The notes: a model not told the origin generated them from the letters alone. Positions 1 to 8,721 are shown, counted from the stretch's first letter. The stretch: DNA of 43,003 nucleotides from Candidatus Rokubacteria bacterium 13_1_40CM_68_15 (GCA_001917585.1 MNEG01000069.1:1-43003), one strand, 5' to 3'. Program-made: numbers and translations.

Positions 1-345
1 TCGTACAGCTGGGGCCAGACGGCGCGGCGCTGGGCGTCGATGGCGCACAGCGAGCGGAGCCAGGTGGCGCTCCGCCACCTGGCTCGCGTTCACCCTCAGC
101 TCGCGAAGTTGGACGTCGTACGCCGCACGGCCAGCTGGAGCTGGGACACTCACCCGTGGAGCGGCGGCGCGTTCGCCTGGTTCATGCCCGGACAGCACAC
201 CGCGCTGCATCGCCACGTCGTCGCTCCCGAGGGCCGCATCTACTTCGCCGGCGAGCATGTCTCGCTGACGCACACGTGGATGCAAGGCGCGCTGGAGTCC
301 GCACTGGTCGCCGTCCGGGAGATCCTGGCCGCGGCGTCGTCCTAG
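1..345 (+). CDS. Flavin amine oxidase family protein, C-terminal part (5' end outside window)
   Basis: The frame is open from base 1 to the TAG at 343-345, giving about 114 residues. The end has the conserved C-terminal flavin amine oxidase pattern: an EGRIYFAGEH stretch that packs on FAD, then a TWMQGALESA helix. These enzymes oxidise amines or similar substrates with FAD and oxygen. The substrate cannot be told from this fragment. The stop shares bases 343-344 with the stop of the convergent lipoprotein gene. A second C-terminal fragment of the same family lies at the other end of the window on the opposite strand. The family call is safe; the specific activity is unknown. Confidence 0.85.
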   Translation, partial: SYSWGQTARRWASMAHSERSQVALRHLARVHPQLAKLDVVRRTASWSWDTHPWSGGAFAWFMPGQHTALHRHVVAPEGRIYFAGEHVSLTHTWMQGALESALVAVREILAAASS

Positions 346-1047
346 CGTGGCGTGAGCTTCCGCACTCCACTGCGCCTCAGCTCGATCAGGCCAATCCCGT
401 CGTTGCCGATGACCCGGGTCGGCAGGCGCGACTCGTAGAGTGGCATGTACAGCGTCAGGTCCGTCGTCTCGATCGCGTAATCCCGGAACGTCCCCAGCTC
501 TCCGGCGAAGTGCGCCCTCGGCGTTGACGCCATAACGCGCACGCCACGTCTCCCGGCTGCCCTCGAGCATCGCGGCGTTGACGAAACAGATGAGCTGGAA
601 CGTGTCGTCGTCGACGAAGATCAACGCCGCGGACGGGATCACCTCCAGACGCCGTCCATCCATCGGTGCGCCGTCGACGGACCGGAGGTCCGGTGCCTCG
701 GCGCGCAGCAGTGCGCCGGCGTCGAGGCCAAGCAGCGATTTCACCTCATCACTCCGCCGCTCACTCTCGCCCCGGACGTGCGCCATGTTCGCGGCCACCC
801 CGATGGGCCCCAGCAGCACGCCGAGCGGCAGACTGCGCCGGGTGTCAGTGACGCCGAAGTATGAATTCTCGACGGAGTGCATAGCGAACTTCTCCCGCGG
901 CGTGGGCATCCGATTCGCGAGATACGTGGTCGGCACGGCGCCACCGGTCGCCTCCGGCGGCATCTTCGGCGTGACCGAGCCGCACGCGGAGACGAGTGAG
1001 GCGAGGATGAGCACGGCACCCGCGCGGACTGGCGTGGAACGACTCAC
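342..1047 (-). pseudogene. Predicted lipoprotein, interrupted by an apparent frameshift
   Basis: It starts with GTG at 1047, overlapping the stop of the SGNH hydrolase (GTGA). The N-terminus is a lipoprotein signal: a short basic stretch, then AVLILASLVSAC with the lipobox Cys near residue 21. The frame reads well to about position 515, where coding character jumps to the neighbouring frame. In that frame ...EGAHFAGELGTFRDYAIE... continues to TAG at 342-344. One extra base near 505-518 explains this. Corrected, the protein is about 234 residues. I recognise no family. Translational coupling suggests co-expression with the hydrolase. Whether this is a sequencing indel or true inactivation cannot be told from here. 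Confidence 0.6.
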
Positions 1048-2216
1048 GACGCCTCCACCCTCATGGGGGGCCATCGCCCCATGACGATGTAGCCCAGCCG
1101 GTTCGGGTGCAGCTTGTCGCCGTCGCCTCCCGTCGTGGTGTTGTGCACGAACTCCGTCTTCATCGCGCCCGTGGTGGGATCCACGATCACCTTGTCGAAG
1201 TCGGCGACGCCGTCGAAGACCCCCGACGTGCGGATGAATTCGTTGAGCGCCTTGCGCTTCTCGTCTTGTTCGGGAAACCCATGATTCGCGTTGGTCGCGC
1301 CCAGCGCGGGCGGCAGCGTGGCGCCGATGACGCGCACGCCTGGAACGCGCGAGCGAATACGGCCGACGGTCTCCCTCATCCCGGCCTGCACGGCTTCGAC
1401 CGTCGCATTGCCGTTCTTGCTGAAGTCGTTGATACCTTCGAGCCAGATCACGGTCGCCACGCCGGAGAGTGACAGCACGTCGCGCTCGAGGCGCGCCATC
1501 GCCGACGGCCCGCCGGGGAAGGGCTTCTGCGTCGAGTATTCCCCGGGTCCGACCACCTGGTTGCCGCCGATGCCGGCGTTGACCACCGAAACACGGTTGC
1601 CGTGAACGGCGCGCAGCCGCCGCGCGAGCACGTCGGGCCAGCGGTCGTCACCGTTCAGCGTCGACAGCGTCCCGTCCGTGATGGAGTCGCCGAAGGCGAC
1701 GACGGCGTACGCGCCGGCCGGCACCTTCATGTCGAGCGCATCGAGGAAGTACCACGATGCCGTGCTCAGCGGAAAGACCGACTCGCTCTCGTCGTGGCCC
1801 TTCGATCCGGCGCCCGGCATCGTCACGTAGGACGTCTGCAACGCCTTGGCGTGCCACGTCATCGGGCCGCTCTCGCCCGCGATGTGAAAGCTCACCGCCA
1901 GCTTACGGCCGGCGAGCTCCGACGCCGCCGCATTGCGGACGAACGAAAGGGCGACGGCGTCACTCCACGCCGATTCACCGGGCGGGATCCTGACGCTGGC
2001 CTTGCCGGCGAACGTCACGCGGCGGTTGGTGCCGGGGACGATGGCGGAGCTCGTCTGGTGCAGCCCGACGAAGACGCCATCGAACGTGACGGGTCTCGCG
2101 CCGAGCACGTTGGAAAACCGGAGCCGGGCCTCGCGCCCCCAGATCTCGGGCTTCACGATCATCCGGAACGACTGGTCGCGGGCGCCCGTCTCGCCGGATG
2201 GAAACGCCAGCCTCAT
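1044..2216 (-). CDS. SGNH/GDSL-type hydrolase (esterase/lipase fold)
   Basis: 390 residues. The SGNH blocks are visible in order: GDSITDG with the nucleophile Ser (block I, about residue 175), NAGIGGNQ with the oxyanion Gly (block II), EGINDF with the Asn (block III) and DKLHPN with the catalytic Asp and His (block V, near the C-terminus). An N-terminal beta-rich part of about 160 residues precedes the catalytic domain, as in secreted rhamnogalacturonan-acetylesterase-like members. It likely hydrolyses an ester; the substrate is unknown. The in-frame stop at 2235-2237 limits the start to ATG 2216. No signal peptide is visible and the usual N-terminal Trp-rich strand seems absent, so the gene may be slightly shortened at its 5' end. 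Confidence 0.85.
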   Translation of the reverse strand: MRLAFPSGETGARDQSFRMIVKPEIWGREARLRFSNVLGARPVTFDGVFVGLHQTSSAIVPGTNRRVTFAGKASVRIPPGESAWSDAVALSFVRNAAASELAGRKLAVSFHIAGESGPMTWHAKALQTSYVTMPGAGSKGHDESESVFPLSTASWYFLDALDMKVPAGAYAVVAFGDSITDGTLSTLNGDDRWPDVLARRLRAVHGNRVSVVNAGIGGNQVVGPGEYSTQKPFPGGPSAMARLERDVLSLSGVATVIWLEGINDFSKNGNATVEAVQAGMRETVGRIRSRVPGVRVIGATLPPALGATNANHGFPEQDEKRKALNEFIRTSGVFDGVADFDKVIVDPTTGAMKTEFVHNTTTGGDGDKLHPNRLGYIVMGRWPPMRVEAS

Positions 2217-2367
2217 GTCGGGTTGTGCCGAGGATTACCGACCGGGTAGGGGCCCTGGATGGCCCGGATCGACGCCGGCATCATAGGTTCGGGCGGCGCG
2301 CGGGCGCAATGGCGTCGCCGAGGTCACGGGACCGTGGTAGCTTGAGCTCCCCGAAGAGGTGACGTCC

Positions 2368-4122
2368 ATGGACGAGTCCCCGGATGTGAAGGCGCGCACC
2401 GAAATCCGCGACGGCATGAAGATCACGTGGCACCAGCCGATCCCGATGGACGACGGTACCGTGCTGCGCGCCGACGTGTTCGCGCCGATCGCCGACGGCA
2501 GGTATCCGGTGATCCTCACGTACGGCGTCTACGCCAAGGGGCTCGCTTACCAGGACGGCTATCCGCACCAGTGGAAGAAAATGGTCGAGGATCACCCCGA
2601 GATCCTCGAGGGCTCGACCAACAAGTACCAGAACTGGGAGGTCACCGACCCCGAACGCTGGATCCCCCACGGCTACATCGTCATCCGGGTGGATTCACGC
2701 GGCGCCGGCTGGTCGCCCGGCGTCATGGACTGCAACAGCGCGCGCGAGATCGAGGACCTCTACCAGTGCATCGAGTGGGCGGGCACGCAGCCCGCGTGCA
2801 ACGGCAAGGTCGGCATGCTCGGCATCTCCTACTACGCGAGCAACCAGTGGCGGGTCGCCGGCCTGCACCCGCCACCCCTGGCCGCGATCATCCCGTGGGA
2901 GGGCCAGAACGACCGCTACCGCGACTCCGGCTACCACGGCGGCATCCTCAGCGAGTTCCAGAAGCTCTGGGCGAAGCACCAGGTCGTGAACATCCAGTAC
3001 GGCCTCGGCGCGCGCGCGAAGAAGAATCCCAACACCGGTGAATCGGTGGCCGGGCCGGTCACGCTCTCCGACGAGGAGCTGGCCAAGAACCGCGTCGACG
3101 TCTTCGAGGACCTGAAAAGGCACCCGCTCGACGATGAGTGGCACCGCTCACGGTCCGCCGATCTCGCCAAGGTGACGCTGCCCCTGCTCACGTGCGCCAA
3201 CTGGGGAGGCCAGGGCATCCACCCACGCGGCAACTTCAACGGCTTCACGGAGACGAACGCGAAGGAAAAATGGCTCGAGGTCCACGGCGACTCGCACTGG
3301 TCGCTGTTCTCGTCCGGGTACGGCCTGGCCCTCCAGAAGAAGTTCTTCGATCACTTCCTGAAGGGCATGGACAACGGCTGGGAGAAGATGCCGCGGGTCA
3401 CGCTGAACGTCCGGCATCCCGGCGAGAAGTTCGTGCTGCGCCACGAGCACGAGTGGCCGCTGGCCCGCACGCAGTGGACGAAGCTCTACCTCGACGTCGC
3501 CGGCCGCGCGTTGAGCCCGAAGCCGATCGACACGCCGGCCAAGATCCAGTACGAGGCGCTGGGCTCGGGCGTGCTCTTCTCGATGACCCTCGACCGCCCG
3601 ACCGAGATCACCGGCCCCATCGCGGCCAAGCTGTTCATCTCGTCATCGACCACCGACGCCGACCTCTTCCTCGTGGTGCGCGTGTTCGACCCGAGCGGCA
3701 AGGAGCTGACGTTCATGGGGTCGACCGACCCCAACACGCCGATCGCCAACGGCTGGCTGCGCGCGTCGCATCGGCGCCTCGACCCGAAGAAGAGCAAGCC
3801 CTGGCAGCCTTACCATCCGCACGATCGCGTCGAGCCATTGGCGCCCGGAGACGTCTACGAGGGTGACGTCGAGATCCTGCCGACCTCCATCGTGCTGCCT
3901 GCCGGTTGGCGCGTGGTGCTGAACGTGCGCGGCCGTGATTACGAGTACGAGGGCGAGCTATCGGAGTTCGGCAAGGCCTTCCACTACGGCACTCGTGGCA
4001 CCGGCGGCATGACCCACAACGATCCGGACAGCCGGCCGAAGGCGGTCTTCGACAACCGCGTCACCATTCATTCCGGCGGCGATCGCCAGTCGTGGGTGGT
4101 GCTGCCCATCATCCCGGCGTAG
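2368..4122 (+). CDS. CocE/NonD family hydrolase (X-Pro dipeptidyl-peptidase S15 type), copy 1
   Basis: About 584 residues. The alpha/beta-hydrolase domain carries the nucleophile elbow GISYYA (near residue 154). A His sits in the GDSHWSLFSSGYG region before the C-terminal jelly-roll domain (DVYEGDVEILPTSIVLPAGW...). The family includes cocaine esterase, glutaryl-7-ACA acylase and Xaa-Pro dipeptidyl-peptidases; the substrate cannot be predicted. I chose ATG 2368 because AAGAGGTGA just upstream is a good ribosome site. That site would overlap the alternative GTG at 2359. A very similar paralogue lies at 5249-7006, with long identical stretches throughout. No signal peptide is visible, so it is probably cytoplasmic. 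Confidence 0.9.
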   Translation: MDESPDVKARTEIRDGMKITWHQPIPMDDGTVLRADVFAPIADGRYPVILTYGVYAKGLAYQDGYPHQWKKMVEDHPEILEGSTNKYQNWEVTDPERWIPHGYIVIRVDSRGAGWSPGVMDCNSAREIEDLYQCIEWAGTQPACNGKVGMLGISYYASNQWRVAGLHPPPLAAIIPWEGQNDRYRDSGYHGGILSEFQKLWAKHQVVNIQYGLGARAKKNPNTGESVAGPVTLSDEELAKNRVDVFEDLKRHPLDDEWHRSRSADLAKVTLPLLTCANWGGQGIHPRGNFNGFTETNAKEKWLEVHGDSHWSLFSSGYGLALQKKFFDHFLKGMDNGWEKMPRVTLNVRHPGEKFVLRHEHEWPLARTQWTKLYLDVAGRALSPKPIDTPAKIQYEALGSGVLFSMTLDRPTEITGPIAAKLFISSSTTDADLFLVVRVFDPSGKELTFMGSTDPNTPIANGWLRASHRRLDPKKSKPWQPYHPHDRVEPLAPGDVYEGDVEILPTSIVLPAGWRVVLNVRGRDYEYEGELSEFGKAFHYGTRGTGGMTHNDPDSRPKAVFDNRVTIHSGGDRQSWVVLPIIPA

Positions 4123-4184
4123 GGGAGTGCCTGATGTCGCGCGGGCGGATGAAGAGGTCTCCGGGCGGTGCGCCCGACCGGCAG

Positions 4185-4580
4185 CTAGGTTGCCGCCGCC
4201 GCCGGGGGTCGCTTCGACGTGATTATGTACGCATGCTTGATAGGCAATCCGAAGAAATTGCTGTCTCTGACCTCGACGCTTCCATGCTCAACGTGAATAG
4301 CCCTGTTGAGGTTCTCAACGGCAACATCCTTCGGGTCTATCAGTACGATCCGCGAGAGATTAGTCAGATCTCGCTCGCCAAGCTTTGACTTGATCTGGTC
4401 GACCAGGTAGCTAACGGCAGCCCGCTTGTCATCACCAAGCCACGGCGCAGAAACAATCAAATCCCAACGGTCGGGAACGTCCTCACGCATGAAAAGGGCG
4501 AAAAGAGTAAAGTCGCCCTTCTCCTGGGCAATCTGAGACTCCAGCCGGGTAAATTTCTCTGTGAGTTCCGCCACTGTCAT
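4185..4580 (-). CDS. Unknown protein coupled to a HEPN gene
   Basis: 131 residues. The ATG at 4580 overlaps the TGA of the HEPN gene (ATGA), so the two are translationally coupled. The protein is predicted soluble. It has an N-terminal helical part (VAELTEKFTRLESQIAQEKG), an alternating hydrophobic core (FTLFALFM, RWDLIVSAPWL) and a C-terminal strand-rich part (NLSRIVLIDPKD..., HAYIITSKR). I see none of the nucleotidyltransferase motifs (GSxxxG, DxD) of the usual MNT partner of HEPN proteins. I do not recognise the family. Base composition is visibly more AT-rich than the flanking hydrolase genes. The context suggests an antitoxin-like or regulatory partner, which is inference only. Confidence 0.7.
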   Translation of the reverse strand: MTVAELTEKFTRLESQIAQEKGDFTLFALFMREDVPDRWDLIVSAPWLGDDKRAAVSYLVDQIKSKLGERDLTNLSRIVLIDPKDVAVENLNRAIHVEHGSVEVRDSNFFGLPIKHAYIITSKRPPAAAAT

Positions 4581-4958
4581 AGGACCACCAATAACCCGTC
4601 GGCTGCTTGGATCATCGCTACGGCGTCAGCTTGCTGCGCTGTGCCGATGACATTGTAGCGTGACTCGACCTTCCAAACCGCGACCGTGTTCCAGATCGTA
4701 AAGTGATTCTGCTTAATTTTTGGCTCCTGCCCGGATAGACGTAACAACACATCGAGTTCGTGGGTCTGGAAGCTCCGGTACGCCTGTGCTCGGAAACTCG
4801 GGCCAGTTCAGTGTGCGACAAATCCTCGCCTTGAGGGCGACCTCTACGGCGTAACCACACAAATACGTAGCACCATCAAAGCGGCCAGTAGACAGCAACG
4901 TTTTAGCATCATCAAGCCGGGCCCGCGCGATCTTGTCGAGTTCGATAACGGGGATCAT
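4577..4958 (-). pseudogene. HEPN domain protein, interrupted by an apparent frameshift
   Basis: It starts at ATG 4958. The first frame shows a typical HEPN helix pair, ARLDDAKTLLSTGRFDGATY then LCGYAVEVALKARICRTLNW. After WPEFPST (about 4785) the continuation lies one base over: YRSFQTHELDVLLRLSG, ending in ...DGLLVVL and TGA at 4577-4579. An extra base near 4779-4790 explains the shift; the corrected protein is about 126 residues. The RSFQTH stretch is an R-X4-H pattern, the HEPN RNase-type motif, at the usual place. HEPN proteins are often toxins or nucleic-acid-processing accessories. The stop overlaps the start of the partner gene. The frameshift may be an assembly indel. Confidence 0.7.
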
Positions 4959-5248
4959 TGGTACGCGTGGTGAAGAGAGTCGGGGCCGAGGGCCGTCGGC
5001 GGCGCCCAGCGCGACGAGAACGCCCTCCCTCCCGCGATGGGGACTCCTGAACGCATGACAGCAGAATCATAGTTTCCCAGGACAAATGCGCGCAATGTGT
5101 CAGAGATTCAATACGCGGGCTGATGACGGGAATCGGTCGTCCGGGCAGGTGCCGGTCGCGATTGGCGTCACTCGAGGCTCATGGTACGTTGAGCGCCCCG
5201 AACCAAACGGACGCCGAAATCTCGAGCGAGGACGAAGGGAGAAACGCA

Positions 5249-7006
5249 ATGACCGAATCCGCGGGGATAAAAATGCGGACTGAGATCCGCGACGGCATGC
5301 GCATCGACTGGCACGTCCCGATCGCGATGGACGACGGCATCGTGCTGTGCGCCGACGTGTATCGTCCGATCGCCGACGGTCGCTACCCCGTCATCCTCTC
5401 CCACGGTGTATACGCCAAGGGGCTCTCCTATCAGGAGGGCTACCCGATGCAATGGCAGAAGATGATCCTGGACCACCCCGAGATCCTCGAGGGCTCGACC
5501 AACAAGTACCAGGCGTGGGAAGTCACCGATCCCGAGCGCTGGGTGCCCCACGGATACGTCGTCGTCCGCGTCGACTCGCGCGGCTCGGGGTGGTCGCCCG
5601 GTTACCTCGATCCGCTCTGTCCGCGCGAGGACGACGACCTCGCCGCCTGCATCGAGTGGGCGGGAACGCAGCCGTGGAGCAACGGCAAGGTCGGCATGCT
5701 CGGCATCTCCTATTACGCCGTCAACCAGTGGCGCGTGGCCGCCAAGCCCCATCCTCGCCACCTGGCCGCGATCATCCCGTGGGAGGGCTTCAACGACTTC
5801 TACCGCGATCCCGCGTATCACGGCGGTATCCTCAGCGAGTTCATGAAGCGCTGGGCGCCCATCCAGGCGCTCACCGTGCAGCACGGGCTCGGCATCCGCG
5901 CGAAGAAGAACCCGAACACCGGCGAGTCCGTCGCCGGCCCCGAGACGTTGCCCGACGACGACCTCGCGAAGAACCGCACCGATCCTCACGTGGACCTCCT
6001 CGCCCATCCGCTCTGCGACGACTGGCACAAGGAGCGCTCGGCCGATCTGTCCCAGGTCACGGTGCCGCTCCTGTCCTGCGCCAACTGGGGCGGCCAGGGC
6101 ATCCACCCGCGCGGGAACTTCAACGGCTTCGTGCAGGCGTCCTCCACGGAGAAGTGGCTCGAGGTCCACGGCGAGTCGCACTGGTCGCTGTTCTCGTCTG
6201 GCTACGGCCTCGCGCTGCAGAAGAAATTCTTCGATCACTTCCTGAAGAGCGTGGCCAACGGCTGGGAGAAGACGCCACGGGTGACGCTCAACATCCGCCA
6301 TCCCGGCGAGAAGTTCGTCCTGCGCCACGAGCACGAATGGCCGCTGGCCCGCACGAGGTGGACGAAGTTCTATCTCGATCCGGCCGCGCTGGCGTTGACC
6401 GACGCGCCGGGAGCGCCGGGCACGGTGGCGTACGACGCGCTCGGCCAGGGCGTGACGTTCGCGATGACGACGACCCGCGAGACCGAGATCACCGGGCCCA
6501 TCGCGGCCAAGCTGTTCGTCTCGTCATCCACCGTCGACGCCGACCTGTTCCTGGTCGTGCGCGTCTTCGACCCGAATGGTCGGGAGCTCACGTTCTTCGG
6601 CTCGACCGATCCGAACACGCCCATCGCCAACGGCTGGCTCCGCGCCTCCCATCGTCGGGTCGATCCCACGAAGAGCGCGCCCGGGCAGCCCTATCACCCG
6701 CACGATCGCGCCGAGCCGCTGGCGCCCGACCAGGTGTACGAGTGCGAGGTGGAGATCCTGCCCACCTGTATCGTCGTGCCGGCGGGCTGGCGCGTGGCGC
6801 TCACGGTGCGCGGGAAGGACTACGAGTACGAGGGTGACCTGGACGAGTTCGGGAAGAGGTTCCACTACAGCACGCGGGGCACCGGCGGCATGACCCACAA
6901 CGACCCGATCAGCCGGCCACGCGACGTCTTCGGCGGCACCGTGACGCTGCACGCCGGCGGCGATCGCGCGTCCTACGTGCTGTTGCCGATCATCCCGTCC
7001 CGGTGA
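5249..7006 (+). CDS. CocE/NonD family hydrolase (S15 type), copy 2
   Basis: 585 residues from ATG 5249, preceded by AAGGGAG at good spacing. The frame is open further upstream, but that part does not match copy 1. Domain order and motifs are the same as in the first copy: TEIRDGM start, nucleophile elbow GISYYA, GESHWSLFSSGYG with the likely catalytic His, and a C-terminal jelly-roll (VYECEVEILPTCIVVPAGW). The stop lies 6 bases before the end of the convergent exported-protein gene. It differs from copy 1 mainly in the lid region (about residues 120-145 and 195-260), which may give a different substrate range. The pair probably arose by tandem duplication. Confidence 0.9.
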   Translation: MTESAGIKMRTEIRDGMRIDWHVPIAMDDGIVLCADVYRPIADGRYPVILSHGVYAKGLSYQEGYPMQWQKMILDHPEILEGSTNKYQAWEVTDPERWVPHGYVVVRVDSRGSGWSPGYLDPLCPREDDDLAACIEWAGTQPWSNGKVGMLGISYYAVNQWRVAAKPHPRHLAAIIPWEGFNDFYRDPAYHGGILSEFMKRWAPIQALTVQHGLGIRAKKNPNTGESVAGPETLPDDDLAKNRTDPHVDLLAHPLCDDWHKERSADLSQVTVPLLSCANWGGQGIHPRGNFNGFVQASSTEKWLEVHGESHWSLFSSGYGLALQKKFFDHFLKSVANGWEKTPRVTLNIRHPGEKFVLRHEHEWPLARTRWTKFYLDPAALALTDAPGAPGTVAYDALGQGVTFAMTTTRETEITGPIAAKLFVSSSTVDADLFLVVRVFDPNGRELTFFGSTDPNTPIANGWLRASHRRVDPTKSAPGQPYHPHDRAEPLAPDQVYECEVEILPTCIVVPAGWRVALTVRGKDYEYEGDLDEFGKRFHYSTRGTGGMTHNDPISRPRDVFGGTVTLHAGGDRASYVLLPIIPSR

Positions 7007-7012
7007 GCGAGC

Positions 7013-7771
7013 TCAGAACGGCTCGATGCGCCAGATCGGTCCCATGAAATAGAGCGGGCCCTCCGCCTTCAAGAAGGCCGGGGCCTCGCCGGGGAGGATC
7101 CAGCAGCGCACGCTGGGCGCATCGAAGAGCAGCAGGGACGCGAAGAACCCCAGCTCGGGACGGATGACGTAGCGAGCGGCCTGCGCCGGCGCCTCGTTGA
7201 GCAGAACCTGCTCGTCGGGCATCGGAGTGAGCCGCAGCTTGACCACGCGTGGCTTCGGTGTGAAGGCGACCATGCTGACCGTGTCGGCCGTCCCGGGTGG
7301 CAGGTTCTTGAGGATCAGCGTCAGCATGCCGTTGTACGCGTCGTCGGGGACCTCGAACTTGCCGTCCAGGACTTCTTCGGGGCTGTCTTCGTCGCCGCGA
7401 TGGCGGACCGTGTACGCCCCACTCTGCCGGTCGATCGAGACTTCCAGGGTCTCCGGAAACGAGGGGCCACGCTGGATGAGGCGGTAGCTCTCCATCTTGA
7501 ACACCCCGCGCTGGGAGAAGACCACGCTCTCATCGTGAACCGAGCCGTCCTTGAAGCGGAACACCAACCGGCTCTGGACGCGGTCCTCGCGGGCTATTTG
7601 GACGAAATCGCCGAACGCGAGCGTCTTGCCCTCCAGCGACCGGACGGCGGGAAAAGCGCGCGTCACCCCTTCCGGAAAGCGGACGGTGACTGGCTCGCCC
7701 CAGGCCGTGGCCCAGAGCAAGAGGGAGAGACCCAACCCGAGGAGTGCGGATCGCCGGAATCGCATCCGCAA
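7013..7771 (-). CDS. Exported protein of unknown function
   Basis: 252 residues. The start is basic (MRMRFRRS), followed by a hydrophobic signal stretch (ALLGLGLSLLLWATAWG) and a likely signal-peptidase site near AWG-EP. The mature part is beta-rich, with motifs such as SLEGKTLAFGDF, RLVFRFKDGSVHDESVVFSQRG and DDAYNGMLTLILKNLP. I recognise the general look of exported proteins described only as hypothetical, and assign no function. ATG 7765 is an alternative start. The gene is convergent with copy 2 of the hydrolase. A perfect 9-bp-arm dyad lies about 40 bp upstream and may control it. Confidence 0.7.
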   Translation of the reverse strand: MRMRFRRSALLGLGLSLLLWATAWGEPVTVRFPEGVTRAFPAVRSLEGKTLAFGDFVQIAREDRVQSRLVFRFKDGSVHDESVVFSQRGVFKMESYRLIQRGPSFPETLEVSIDRQSGAYTVRHRGDEDSPEEVLDGKFEVPDDAYNGMLTLILKNLPPGTADTVSMVAFTPKPRVVKLRLTPMPDEQVLLNEAPAQAARYVIRPELGFFASLLLFDAPSVRCWILPGEAPAFLKAEGPLYFMGPIWRIEPF

Positions 7772-7810
7772 CAGGCTAAGCGGGCGGCCACGGCGGTTAA
7801 ATCCACCGTA

Positions 7811-7830
7811 CGATATAGGAACCTATATCG
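7811..7830. promoter_or_regulatory. Perfect AT-rich dyad, candidate operator
   Basis: CGATATAGG and CCTATATCG are exact inverted repeats separated by AA. Such an AT-rich 20-bp palindrome stands out in this GC-rich DNA. It lies 40 bp upstream of the start of the exported protein gene (7771, minus strand) and downstream of the glutaminase-like gene. No T-run follows, so it is not a normal terminator. Binding of a dimeric repressor is inference. Confidence 0.45.
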
Positions 7831-7845
7831 CCGGATAGAGGCCGG

Positions 7846-8541
7846 CTATGCTCTGGCGGTTCCTTGGGCGCCGGACGGAATATCCCCGTAGCTCTGAACC
7901 GTCACCCTGCCATTGGACGCCGTCAACGAGTGCGCGCGTGGAAGCTTGCTGATGCCGCAGATGATCGAATGCGGCTCGGGAACGAGGTCGAACTCGAGAG
8001 ACCGCGACACCGTCAGCTCGAGCTCGTGGTCCACAGCGGGGTGCGCCAGGACCGCCCGCAGTTCCGAACCGAAGATCAGCCAGCCCTTCGCCACGGCGTA
8101 ATAGAGACGCTTCTCGCCCATGCGATCCCCGGCCAGGAAGAGCTGCTCACGCTGCTGGTCCCAGATGGCGAGCACAAACACGCCGTTGAACAGGCTCAGA
8201 CAGCCGTCGCCGAACTCCTGCCAGGCATGGGCGACGACCTCGGTATCACCCGTCGTCGCGAAACGATGACCCCGACTCACCAGGTCATCACGAATCTCAG
8301 GAAAGTTATAGATCGAGCCGTCCAGGACGACGTGCACCGACCCATCCCCGTTCGTGACGGGCCGGTCGCCGCTTTCTCCGGCCCTCCTGAGGCGCCGGGC
8401 CACGCCCAGTCCGAAGCGATCGTCGACGTAGTACCCCCACGCGTCGCCGCCTGGGTGTTGCAGCGAGCGCGTCATGCGCTCGAGGACGCTCGGATCGGGG
8501 CGTTCAGACGAAGGCGCGAGGAAGCCAGCGATTCCGCTCAT
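7846..8541 (-). CDS. Stand-alone, degenerate class II glutamine amidotransferase domain (AsnB N-terminal-like)
   Basis: 231 residues from ATG 8541, with GGAGAGG as ribosome site. The order of conserved blocks is that of the N-terminal domain of asparagine synthetase B: MSGIAGF start, LDGSIYNFPEIRDDL, HRFATTGDTEVV, GDRMGEKRLYYA and FGSELRAVLAHP. The protein ends just after the domain border (...VTVQSYGD...), and the ATP-dependent synthetase domain is missing. Residue 2, the catalytic N-terminal Cys in active enzymes (MCGI), is Ser here (AGC for TGC), and the usual HRGPD block is HPGGD. It is probably not a normal glutaminase. It could be a decayed asnB or a repurposed binding domain. Confidence 0.75.
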   Translation of the reverse strand: MSGIAGFLAPSSERPDPSVLERMTRSLQHPGGDAWGYYVDDRFGLGVARRLRRAGESGDRPVTNGDGSVHVVLDGSIYNFPEIRDDLVSRGHRFATTGDTEVVAHAWQEFGDGCLSLFNGVFVLAIWDQQREQLFLAGDRMGEKRLYYAVAKGWLIFGSELRAVLAHPAVDHELELTVSRSLEFDLVPEPHSIICGISKLPRAHSLTASNGRVTVQSYGDIPSGAQGTARA

Positions 8542-8721
8542 GGCGCCTCTCCGTCCAGTTTCTTGGCACGGGCCGGACACGAAAATCCAGAACTCATACC
8601 GCCTCCATTCATCGGAGGGACGTAGTCTCGTTGCCCCCTCTCCCGAGTGAGGAGAGGCTCTGTTGACCACTGCGACCGGCACGATTACGCCGGGCAGCGG
8701 CAGCACGTCAACGGGCGAGAG

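Noticed and set aside
578-1084. Open frame on the plus strand opposite the lipoprotein
   Set aside because: Ser/Arg-rich with no motifs; the minus strand has a lipobox and a GTGA-coupled start.
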